Source of the DNA: Chara braunii
Lineage: Eukaryota > Streptophyta > Charophyceae > Charales > Characeae
Reading direction: 5' to 3'
Assembly (NCBI GenBank): GCA_003427395.1
Contig: BFEA01000333.1
Span: 41,369 to 69,118, forward strand
Length of the DNA stretch: 27,750 bases
Part shown: piece after piece, positions 8,333 through 17,800 of the stretch
Numbering within the stretch: the stretch's first letter is position 1
Layout of the letters: every line of letters begins with the position of its first letter
Made by a program: the position numbers and the translations under genes
The notes under the pieces: model-generated
The model's database searches: none
What the model was told of the DNA's origin: nothing
The model's input: only the letters and a program-made list of their open reading frames with translations

Positions 8333-8666
8333 AATAGGTGTCAGCGTGTATCGTCGTCATCCGGAATTGGTTATTTTTCAGTAGCTTCAAGCTTGATAGG
8401 TTCTTGCTGGGCCCGGTTCCCAGCACAACCTTGATTAGAGTTCCTATGTACTTATATGGTACCTCATTTCCTAAACTATCACAAGTGTAAATAACATAAA
8501 CACTTTGAGAAAGGTCTATTTGGATCCACAGGCTTCAAGGATTAAGAAGTCTTGCAGGTATGATGAGATGTTCAGTATTGCAGGCTCTTAAGGGAGGGTG
8601 ATGAGCACCATCGAATGCAAGAGATAAGTCCTGATCCTGATCTTGTCTCCACAAAACAGTTATAAG

Positions 8667-9005
8667 CTAGGCTACCAGAGTGGCCCGGGGTCACTTGCCC
8701 GGCCGGGCCAAAAAAATAAAAATAATAAAATAAAAACAAATATTAATATTTTATTATTTTATTTTAAAATTTTAATTTGGTAAATAATTTCGATATGACC
8801 CTGAGGCAAAAGTTGTTCAGTTTATTTTTCTGTATAAGTTACACAGTATAACATAGTTTTATTGTTCAGTTAATTTTTCTGTATAAGTTACACAGTTACA
8901 CAGTATAACATTCGGATTTTTTTATTTTATTTTTTTTGCTTGGACCTTCTGGTCCTTGCACGGGCTGGCCACCCGGGACCCGGGCGCCCCGGCTGGTAGA
9001 CTAGG
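8667..9005 (+). mobile_element. Miniature element with GC-rich ends and AT-rich core, copy 1
   Basis: The left end CTAGGCTACCAGAG is mirrored by the right end, which reads CTAGTCTACCAG on the minus strand; both ends then run into GGCCCGGG-rich sequence. The interior is nearly pure A/T with a marker segment (AATAATTTCGATATGACC, about 8784). A ~49-bp piece beginning TGTTCAG is duplicated at 8814 and 8863. The direct repeat TTATAAGCTA at 8660-8669 and 9006-9015 is a likely 8-10-bp target-site duplication. No coding capacity. Class (hAT- or Mutator-derived) is uncertain. Confidence 0.82.
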
Positions 9006-9015
9006 TTATAAGCTA

Positions 9016-9860
9016 ATTAACAGATTTCGTAGATCAGCCAATACGGCCATTATTTTTGTTGAATCTACCTAGCAGGTTAGCAAAACGTTGGGGAGGAACA
9101 GAGTGCCTGCAGATTTCTGCCAAACCTATACCTTTTGCTTATGATCGGCTTCAGATCGGAGCCACAAGGGTTCGTATACCTTTTGCTGAGGAACAGAGTT
9201 CTTATCAGACCCCTCAGAATAAGGTGGCGGTTGATGGACCCAGGACTTGGAAACCGGCAATCAATGCCACAAGGGTCCATATGGCAGTATACGAAGGAAT
9301 CAGTATACGAAGTATCTTGGAGCTGCTCAGTCGATTGCAGGGGACATGGGAAGCAACCATTAAGAGATAGGAATACAGGTTACGCATCTTAGACGTACTC
9401 AATTGATGACACCAGAAATCCTGCCCGAAATTGTCCTGAAGCTCAAATGTCTGCCTCATTTTGCTAGAGGTTGAAACTGCTATCTGGATGATTAATGTAC
9501 AAGGGAAGCCTTGAAGAAGACAGCTGCAGATTCTAGGTTTAGCGCAATGTACAAGGGAAGCCTTGAAGAAGCCTTGAAGAAGCCTTGAAGGGCAGTTGGG
9601 TTAGCGCATTGTATATGACAGATGGGGCGTCAGTGAAACGAAGATTGGAAGGGGTGGTGGGTCAGCTCAGAGACAAACTAAAGGGGTGCCATAGTTTACA
9701 ATAAAACCTGGATGATATCCTCACGTAGGTTGTGCACTATTCGAACCGCCTGTGTACACCCTGGGCTCTTTCGCCAAATCGACGTGCACCTGCGTGCTGG
9801 AATTTGCCGAAGTGCCAGTGGGACATTTTCTTTTCGTTTTGGCTGGCGGCAGCAGTCATT
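9016..9860. other. Unassigned sequence with short local duplications
   Basis: No recognisable gene. Repeated words include TACCTTTTGCT (9127, 9177), GCCACAAGGGT (9161, 9267) and a GCCTTGAAGAA array at about 9508-9590. An open frame at 9056-9370 overlaps these duplications and matches no family I know. Confidence 0.6.
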
Positions 9861-9867
9861 TAGGTCC

Positions 9868-9959
9868 GGTTGCCCGGGGCCCCAAAACGCGGCATTCTTT
9901 TCCCTGGTGGGGACTAGTTCATTTTCTGCAAGGCTGGGGCCGTGTACTGCGGTTTAAAT
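9868..9959 (-). repeat. Dispersed near-palindromic repeat, copy on minus strand
   Basis: Read on the minus strand it gives TTTAAACCGCAGTACACGGC, then CAGCCTTGCAGAAA. The same order is found at 25276 and, with substitutions, at 17711. It is likely the end of a larger dispersed element whose other end is not seen. Confidence 0.7.
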
Positions 9960-9986
9960 GAAACGTCCATGTAGGACTTGTGATAG

Positions 9987-9989
<3 letters not shown>

Positions 9990-10024
<35 letters not shown>

Positions 10025-10135
10025 CACACCTCCTGCAGTGTTAGTGGTGCTGGTAAGAGCAGACACCACTAGCACCCGGGGAGAGGCTCCATCTATTGGT
10101 GGGGAGCTTCACCTGCTGGAAAACGGGTCGGCCTA
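9990..10135 (-). mobile_element. SINE-like element (core-B family), minus strand
   Basis: The A-tail appears as a T-run at about 9990-10020. On the minus strand the body has ACCCGTTTTCCAGCAGGTG and GCTCCCCACCAATAGATGG, then GCCTCTCC and CTCTTACCAGCACCACTAAC before the tail. It shares core and tail type with 8165-8332 and 20472-20640. Confidence 0.82.
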
Positions 10136-11589
10136 ATTGTACTCATTAATGAAACAGGGATGGCTTTGTATTATAGGGGAAGAGAGGGCACCAAAAAAAG
10201 CAACTGGTTTGGGACTTGTTCTGAATGAACTGCTTGTTTTTTTTTTTAAGCAAGGGAGACAGACACAGAACATAGGAAAAGAAGAGAAATAGAAAGAAGG
10301 AAGAAAAAAGGTGGAATAGAAGAAGAATCAGCAAATCCATAGGAGTCGGAAAAATCATCGGAGCCAGGTCATGAATTCGTGAAACCATTTTTAGGGGCTG
10401 TACTGGTAGGCCAGTTGGATGGGTTAAGGTGGAATTGAAGTCTTCCTGCAAAGAGGGAAAAGAGAAGGTTGGGGTTTAGCAAGGGTCCAGTGTGCCTTAT
10501 TACTGGTAGTGTCATTTTTACTGAGATATCACCAAGCCGGGTGGCTGAGAAAACCCAGCCTGTCTTGAGACCGCCTGATACTCATTACAATTCTGGCAGT
10601 GATACTACTCCTCTGTGCCATCTATGAGACTTTTCCTGATATTGGATGTTGGCCCTTTACGGTGGCATTTGTACCCGCGGCCCTATACAGCGGGAAATTT
10701 TGAACTTACTTCGGATCGGTGTTCTAGATAGCTCGATTCTGCATCTAGATAGCTCGATTCTGAGTAAGTGCAGAAAGGAGCTGCATTTGTTTGCAAAGGG
10801 TTAATAAGCAGACACCATGAGTAAGTAATGTGCATCTTGGTGCGCCTCTGTTGGACTTTTAAATGGATACTGTTATGGACACTGCCCTCGAGGGTCAAGA
10901 CTCGAACGATGTTTATTTACATGACTTTTGTAATTTGCATTGCGGGTCCGTGTTGAAAGTCTGCACTTGCGCGAGTTCTCAGGCGGAAGAATGAACAAGG
11001 AAGGTCTTTAAGGTCTGTCCAATACCAGAAGGTGAAACTCTTCGTCCCGACTTCGCCTACTGTGGTGATGCTGTCTACATAGGATGGAGTAGACGTTGGG
11101 TTCGCCGCCCAAGTGGGGCGAGGCAGAAGGGCGATGATATGGCATTGTAGGGGGTACTGCAGTTACTTCACTTGCACATTGTGTGCTATGTGAGAGTAAA
11201 GCCTTGCGTGTTCATATGTTGGGCTGTTTTTTTTTTTTTTTTTTTTTTACATTAAGTCTACATTAATGGTATTGAATGTGAGTTACCTTTTGCTACCAAA
11301 AGAATGGAAGCAATTACAGAACAACGAGTGTACCGCGGTCAGGAGGCCCAGCTGGATGAGTAGGGCGAGCTGCCCCTGGGGGGAATCTCCTGTGGCAATC
11401 CGGGCGACAGCAAATGGGGGTCCGATGTCTCACCAAACGGTGTCTATGTGGGGTTTGAAGGGTTGTGAATCTGTGATGTAATTTAATGATTTCATTGATT
11501 TTCCTTTTTTTTTTTTTTATGACGAAATTCGGGGTGACCCTCTGCCAAAAGTTGTTTGATTTGCAATCTGCTGCTACTTTGTGGCCTTT
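10136..11589. other. Unassigned sequence
   Basis: No convincing gene. It holds purine-rich low-complexity DNA (about 10260-10330), a tandem ATAGCTCGATTCTG pair (about 10727-10762), a T-run at 11228-11249, and short open frames on both strands without family resemblance. Confidence 0.6.
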
Positions 11590-11775
11590 GGCGAAGTCTC
11601 CTTTTTTTGTGTTTTTTTTTGGGGGGGGGCACAGTGCTCCAATCTATTCGTGGGGAGCCGCACGTGCTGGGAAACGGGCTCAGCGTACCATTTGGAACAT
11701 GAAACATATTTGAGAGCACATACAGAAAAACAAAATTGAGATACCGGGACTTCTACCCGGCTTTGTCTGAAGAAT
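11590..11775 (-). mobile_element. SINE-like element (core-B family, short-tail type), minus strand
   Basis: On the minus strand: AAAGCCGGGTAGAAGTCCCG hairpin block, a variable spacer, then CGTTTCCCAGCACGTGC and GGCTCCCCACGAATAGATTG, ending in a C/A run that appears as T and G runs at 11600-11630. The same layout is found at 19702-19857 and 24285-24425. Confidence 0.78.
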
Positions 11776-13260
11776 AAGATCATACTTTCAGCCTGTATGC
11801 AGCGATCGATTCAGATGTTCAAGTTAGCATCCTGTGGCTGACATACAAGGCAGAGTCTTCTTTGCAGATCGAACAAGCGACCGCCATGGGGCCACATTCC
11901 TTGTAGTGAGTGCTCTTCACAGATCGTCCAAGGCAATGCGCTATCAAAATGAGATTTTTGCACCAGCACGTCGAATGCCGCTCCCTTCACAGATCCACTT
12001 GCCATTGTTATTCCAGGGCACAGTTCTGAATTGCGGATGGGCCCTGTTGCGTTTGGCGGGTCTTTGATTTGTCTTTTTTTTTGCTTCTCCAGATCACTGA
12101 TCCTGGCAACTTGCACCCTCACGGGCAGAAGGTACCTTGTAATTAGCTTTGCCCCCCTAAGTAACAAGTTAAGAGGCTTGTGAAGCGCACTATGTACCAA
12201 TCTATTAAGAGTGCTATCTGCTGCACGCTAGATATGCTTACTACCTGTTAGATTGGATCGATTCGTACGAGGTTAGGTTATAAGTCCTCATTCAGGAGCA
12301 AGTAGAATCACAAGTGGGAGATGAGAAGAGAGGAAGAGAGACGGAAGAAGAGAGAGGTGAGAGTAGACGCATGCACGATAGTCAAAAAAGATGTCGCTTA
12401 TATACCTCGACGGGACAGACAATAATGACAGCCATGCGAAAAATTGTGAGAACTAGACCTATGGCTATGGACATCGCCGTGCGACCCTAAATGTTTCGGC
12501 CGGTCGACGTATGGCCCTGCTGATTCAGGGGTCTTGTGGTGGATACAGATGCTTGGCATGCTCCTCTTGGATAATGCGATAGGCCCGCTGATTGACTCTA
12601 CTTGTTCAATCGAGTGGCCTTTGTTCAATCGATTGAGTCTATTTATGAATTCTTGGTAGCGGTTTGACTTCTACAAGCCGTTGCTCTCCAGTGCCTTAAG
12701 GGCTTAAACACCTCTCTTGACAACACGACCCGTCGCAGATCTTCCTACGGCAACATCTACTGGAGATCCACTGCATTTGTAAATAATACTCGATCTCTCC
12801 TTCGTTAATGGTAGTATCACATAGGGTGGCACATAGGGTGGCACTCATTCTGCGAATATACACCCCACACGATTGTCCCAAGGAGGGACGGGATAAGAGA
12901 GAGAACGAGGGAGATAACATGATGGCAAAGGGTTCGAACGAGCGAGAGATCTTATCACATTTAAGTGATCCATGCCAAAGGGGGGACAGTATCTGCTCAA
13001 AACATTAGAGTGCACCCCAAAATTCGTATTCGCTGGTTTTTGCGTAGTAGTAGCTAGCTGGTTGTGAGGGCCACGCTCGGTCAGGAAAGTCGTAGTCTGA
13101 GTACACCCCAAACTGTTTCGATCGGATTTGTTGGATAGAGCAAGTCACTCGGCGTGAGTTGGTTTTCTTTACAGCCTAATTTTGGTGGGCTAAGCACCCA
13201 CCAAAAATTTCAAAAAATTATAAGGGCACCGCCGCTGTATGTGGCCGGTGCAAAACCATA
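11776..13260. other. Unassigned sequence
   Basis: An open frame on the minus strand (11811-12200, 129 codons) has no recognisable domain. 12300-12365 is purine-rich GA repeats. 12830-13110 has short open frames only. A possible LTR-like stretch (12247-12660) could not be supported by a second copy. Confidence 0.55.
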
Positions 13261-14640
13261 CCCGACAGTTGTATGCAGACAATAATTTAAAAAAAAGAGT
13301 TTGTGGCACTCAGGAGCCATAAATCTGCACCAGCGGTGAACTCAGAAACTCAATGAGGATTTCATATTGAGCTATCGGACCACTACCGGGTGAAGCGGCC
13401 CGGTCATTATACCTGTATTTGGCACAACTTTCGGTCCAGATGCAGTGATAACGATCGGGCGTTCTATTCGGGTGAAGATGGTAGTACCTCCGACCCTCTT
13501 TTTGCCAGGGCGTTGGAGAACTGCATGCCACTGGTAAGCTTTGCGGAAGCACTCGAGTGCGACCTTTTGCCTTTTGTTTAGCTGGTGTGGCCTTGTCATA
13601 CCATTTTGGTTGGTGTGGCCTTGTGATACCATTTTGGTTCCGCGGGACCGGGCCTTCAAACAATGCGGTATAGCCTTATAGGTTATATTGACGACCTGGT
13701 CTTTGCCTCTGAAGGGCACTGGTGGTGTAACCACCAGTGCTTCCTGAAGTTGTGCCCGTTAGTTAAAAAGCCACGATTTTTGGAAACGTACAGGCCACTG
13801 CAGAAGCGCCCAAATTCATCCGACTAGAAATGTTTCTAGTCTTATCTTTTCCCACTCGGCCAAGTACTGGTGGTTTACGAAGTAAGTTCAAAAACAAAAC
13901 AAAAAAAAACAAAAAAAACAGAAAAAGACAAAAGAAGGATAAGAACGAGAGTGCATGCGATGCTGGCTGTGTGGTATGAGTGGCATTGAGTGCCACGTCT
14001 TCTCAGACTCTGTATATTCTTTTAATGGGTTGGATGAATGCATAGTATTATGTATCTTTGGCAGATTCAGGGTGCATGTTGTCCACATTCGACGTAGCGC
14101 CATCTACATTCGCATTTAGATACGGAGCTGAGGTCCGACTCTATGAAATTTTTATAGATGATGATAGGGCGATCGAGTTGGCAGATATGGCGAGTCGATT
14201 TGGGGGGACGAGGGCATAATCATAATACTCACACGACGGGTACTTGTACCAAGCTCTGGCCGTGTTTGCAGTCAGATTCATGATGGATTGCCCGTGATTG
14301 CAGTTAAGATGGATTGGGGAAAGTGCCCTGATTGGTTTCAGCTACGGTAAAAGGAAAAAGGTGCAAAGAGAGAAGGGAGAAGGGAGAAGGGCAAGAAGGA
14401 TGTGGGACATGGCTGGTTTTGGGTATGATGGGTTTCTGCGACGGACGAAGGGCCTTGTGATATCATCGTCAAACTGACTGCCCCCAGGTCATTCAGAATC
14501 ATATATTTTAAAATTATTTGTTATTTTTTGTTTTTAAAAGGGCGACGGTCTTGAGATATCATCATCGAGTTCATCGGCCCCAGGTAATCCGGAATCATTT
14601 CGTTTCATTCAGCAACGTCCATCAGCATTCAAACTTGGGT
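13261..14640. other. Unassigned sequence with a hairpin and an RT-like motif
   Basis: Contains a perfect hairpin GCACTGGTGGT / gta / ACCACCAGTGC (13716-13740). Immediately before it a plus-frame string reads Y-I-D-D-L-V-F-A-S-E-G (13684-13716), reminiscent of a reverse-transcriptase catalytic box but in a short, isolated open frame. A TGGTTTGGTGTGGCC-like duplication lies near 13583-13640. Confidence 0.5.
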
Positions 14641-14700
14641 CTGTAATGCAACAGAATTCGAACATAGGTGTACCAACAACTGAGCTAGGCTGCCTGCCAA
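14641..14700 (-). mobile_element. tRNA-derived SINE head (fragment)
   Basis: On the minus strand, an A box GCCTAGCTCAGTTG (14690-14677) is followed by a B-box-like GTTCGAATTC (14663-14654). Spacing is shorter than in a tRNA, as in the head at 2395-2446. The body toward lower coordinates is not resolvable. Confidence 0.65.
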
Positions 14701-14793
14701 TAGAGTGGAGCATCCAGGATTCTTATCGTCTCTCCTAGCGAGGACACCCGGTTTTCAAAAAAGAAAAACAAAAAAAACAAAAGAGCTAGGCTA

Positions 14794-14940
14794 AGGGCAT
14801 ACTCACACTAGGCCCTCAAAATCGGAAAACTCCAAAATGAGCGGCCCGATCTAGTTCTTCCTTTACAAGGACTCAAAACTGGCCGCTCATTTTGCGATTT
14901 TGCGATTTGCGAGTTAGAGTGCCTAGTGTGAGTATGCTCT
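14794..14940. mobile_element. 147-bp MITE-like foldback
   Basis: Left arm 14794-14846 (AGGGCATACTCACACTAGGC .. AATGAGCGGCC) is the inverted complement of right arm 14881-14940. The outer 18 bp and the GAGCGGCC block match best, and the right arm has an extra GCGATTTT repeat. It sits directly beside a GAGCTAGGCT word shared with SINE heads. Confidence 0.88.
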
Positions 14941-15963
14941 CTCTTTACCCAGATTTGTATTCAGAAACATTTAATTCCATTCATGTAGTGCCATCTGGGC
15001 TCGAACTCAGGTGTGCATTCGAACAGTTCATAGGTGCTCTCTCTTTCTTTTCTCTTTCCCCTTTTCCGCCCTTGAAAAACAACTACAACAACAGCAGGAG
15101 GGTGCAGACCACCGTCGGCAGCAGACTAGTAGTAGCAGTAATAATATGAGAAGGGCTTTAGATCAGTTGAGTAGTATGAGAATGCAACAAAAATGATAAC
15201 AGACCTGGCAGTAGACAAAGCAAATCCATGAGATATAGTACCATAGGTATGGGTCTCGTGGAACATGGCTTGAGATCATTTGGAGGACATAGACATTTTG
15301 AGGAAGGTCGTCGGAAGATGTTCGCTAGTTGGTATCGACTTTCAGGCACGCTTGCAAGGGTCCAGAGGCTATACTATCGAATGAAAGAAAAAGAAGAAGA
15401 AGAAAAAAAAAAGGCTGCTCTATCGACGTTGCATACTGGTGAAAACTTCACCGAGTATGGGCAGAACCAAAGATCAACCAGTATAGGATGAGAATGTATA
15501 CAGCGGAAGTCTGAGAAATGGACTTACTCACTTTTTTCTTTTTTTAATGGACTTACTCACATTGACTGGACTTACCCCAAACATCACTCAACACACAAGT
15601 AATCGTGAGATGGTGGGGTCTGAAGCCATACATAGACGATGCTTCAGGCCCCGTACAACCATACACAGATGAATGGTGGGAGGAGAGACGATGGAGGTGG
15701 GAGATATGGGCAGCGCCAGATGTCACGGAGATAGAATCCAGAAAGTCACCGATATGGTAGCCCAAAATGTCACCGAACAACATCAGAATGTCGTAGACAT
15801 AAGTCACCAATGTCGGAGGTACAGAATCCTAATGTAACCGATGCCCGATCTGTGATGCCGCCAGGTATCACTCCCAACTATCACCAATGTCTCGAATACG
15901 GTAAGTATCACAGCCTCCTACCACCAACCACTGATCCCTGTCCAACTCGTATCAATCGTCACC
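14941..15963. other. Unassigned sequence
   Basis: Begins with a degraded B-box-like GGCTCGAACTCAGGTG (about 14998) that may be another SINE remnant. 15700-15880 repeats the word GTCACCRA at roughly 30-bp intervals. No gene recognised. Confidence 0.5.
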
Positions 15964-15975
15964 AGTCTGAAGAAG

Positions 15976-16006
<31 letters not shown>

Positions 16007-16062
16007 CTGAAGTCTGAAGAAGAAGGAGAAGAAGAAGTCTGAGGAAGCAGAAGAAGAAGACT
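15964..16062. repeat. (GAA)n-rich microsatellite
   Basis: AGAAGAAGAAG runs broken by GTCTGA and GGA units. Long open frames over it on both strands are artefacts of the trinucleotide period. Confidence 0.95.
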
Positions 16063-16189
16063 GAGAGGGGAGGCAGAGGGTCGGGGGAGATGGCAAGTAG
16101 CCTCAGGCCCAACCTGCGTCTGCAAGATGGCCCCTTGGCTGATGTCTGAGCTGGGCTGAGCCGCTGGAGCTATGGCACTCACGGTACTC

Positions 16190-16620
16190 TAGGTAAGTCT
16201 CTCTCCTCGCGTCCCTTTGCTGCAGTGCAGTGCACTAAACTTAGCGCTGCAGCTCCAACCGCCGCGCTGATCCAGGAATAGTGCAGCTTGGTGCCTCCTG
16301 CCGTACTGCCTTCCAACCTGCCGGAAAGGCCACTGGACCGGCCGAAGTACCGTCCGGCGGCCGGTCGGCCTCAATGCTGCCCCAGTGCGCCGTGATCTGA
16401 ATCGTCAAGATTGACGATTCAGATCAGACCCGGCAGGCGGCAGCCTCAAGAGCGCCGCCAGGCCCAACGGTAATGTCGTTTGGGGCTATACCTGGTCTGC
16501 TGCAGGAAAACCATCCGGTGGCCTCATGCGGCCTACCGGGAGAAAGGTCCGGCCTTTGGCTGGGCCGGCCTAAGTACCCCTTGGTCTAGTGGTCGGGTCG
16601 GAAAGGGACCCGTGTGGCAT
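16190..16620. other. GC-rich segment centred on a perfect palindrome
   Basis: 16393-16408 TGATCTGAATCGTCAA and 16411-16426 are exact inverted repeats with a 2-bp spacer. GGCCGG/CCGGCC-rich DNA lies on both sides, possibly as weaker inverted repeats extending outward, which would make this a larger foldback element. Confidence 0.7.
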
Positions 16621-16964
16621 CAGTATGTAACAATAGAAGAGTGGTACCTCATTTCCATTATAAAGGGACGTCAGACCCGATTTCCAGTCTGTGAAACTCC
16701 CCGAGAATAGCTCTAAACTCCCCGAGTATGTAACAATAGAGTGGAGCCATTGAACATGCAGACTATAATTCAGGAGGTGCTCTAATCTCCCCGAGAATAG
16801 CTCTCTGAAGGGATGTTTGGCATTCAAAAAATAAAATAAAAAATCAAATAAAAAGTCAAATAAAAAATAAAAATAAAAAGAGAAAGAGCCGCAAAGAGCA
16901 CAGCAGAAAGACTCTAATACATACTGCAAATCTACTCGATGAAAATTACATGAATAATATACTT

Positions 16965-17061
16965 GCAGGGGTCCCCTCTATATAGTCTTAGGAGTAGAGG
17001 TAGGAAGGCAGTGCAAGGCTAAATAATTTGAGAGAAGAACATAGTATAGTTTAAAAAAAAA
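16965..17061 (+). repeat. A-tailed dispersed repeat, copy 1
   Basis: CTTGCAGGGGTCCCCTCT, AGTCTTAGGAGTAG, GGTAGGAAGG, then TTGAGAGAAGAACATAG and an A-run. Copies recur at 17160 and 24786. The A-tail suggests a retroposed sequence. Confidence 0.85.
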
Positions 17062-17159
17062 AAAAAAAAAACATTTGAGAGAACAAATGTAAAATATTAA
17101 ACAAACATTAAAAAAAAAAAAAAAAAAAAACAGAAAACAAAATACAGGATTTTGAAAAG

Positions 17160-17256
17160 GAGGGGTCCCGTCTGTAGTCTTAGGAGTAGTGGTAGGAAGG
17201 TAGTGAACGGCAAAAAAAAAATTGAGAGAAGAACATAGTGTGGTTAAAAAAAAAAA
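17160..17256 (+). repeat. A-tailed dispersed repeat, copy 2
   Basis: Same order as copy 1 (GAGGGGTCCCGTCT, AGTCTTAGGAGTAG, GGTAGGAAGG, TTGAGAGAAGAACATAG, A-run), offset by about 193 bp. A second A-run at 17111-17130 lies between the copies. Confidence 0.85.
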
Positions 17257-17496
17257 AGAAAGGAGCCATGTCCACAAAATAGTACCGCACTGTTCCCTTT
17301 GTATTGCAGATGCTCTGTGGCAAACAAGGGTCGACATCTTCATGTACTTCGGTTCTGCTGCTGACGTCATCAGGTTGCATTGTCAATTCGTAGGCTGGTA
17401 GTAGCTGCGTGATTGTAGACGTTTCCCAGAGCATGAATCTTCCTGGATGCATTATATCCCTTAGTTGTTGAAAAGTGAGCATACAGAAACCCGGAG

Positions 17497-17540
17497 GGAG
17501 AGGGGGGAGAGGGGGGGGAGGGGGGGGGGATGGGGGGGAA
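17497..17540. repeat. G-rich low-complexity run
   Basis: Successive G-runs separated by single A or T bases, with quadruplex potential on the plus strand. Confidence 0.85.
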
Positions 17541-17710
17541 CTTCTCCTCTCCCTCTTCTTTTTGTCATCATTTTGCCTCGCCACTCTTTTTTCTGAGGTG
17601 GCCACGCGTGGCGTCTTTCAGGGGTCAGGGGCAGGTCGGCAGGGCATCTTTCTGGGGCCCCAGGCTTGACAGGGCTTGGTGCACAGGAGGGTCAGAAAAA
17701 AGGCGGCCAA

Positions 17711-17800
17711 AGGTACTGGTGGTTTAAGCGGCTACTACACGCCCCCAGCCTTGCAGAAAGTTTTTGTTGCCACAAGCAAAACCTGGAGGGGTCACAAAAC
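17711..17800 (+). repeat. Dispersed near-palindromic repeat, copy 2
   Basis: GGTACTGGTGGTTTAAGCGG, then CTACTACACG, CAGCCTTGCAGAAAGTTTTT and CCACAAG. It is parallel to 25276-25345 and inverse to 9868-9959. Confidence 0.8.

Noticed and set aside
9056-9370. 104-codon open frame as a gene
   Set aside because: Overlaps local duplications, no family resemblance and no supporting splice or neighbour context.
11811-12200. 129-codon minus-strand open frame as a gene
   Set aside because: No recognisable domain and repeated CAGATC words; cannot be supported beyond chance length.
12247-12660. Solo LTR (starts TGTTAG, purine-rich middle, TATATA-like site, TGGTAGCGG reminiscent of a primer-binding site)
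   Set aside because: The primer-binding similarity is weak, there is no CA end in the right place and no second LTR or coding remnant.
15810-16182. Poly-Glu / poly-Leu / poly-Phe open frames
   Set aside because: Produced by the (GAA)n microsatellite on both strands.
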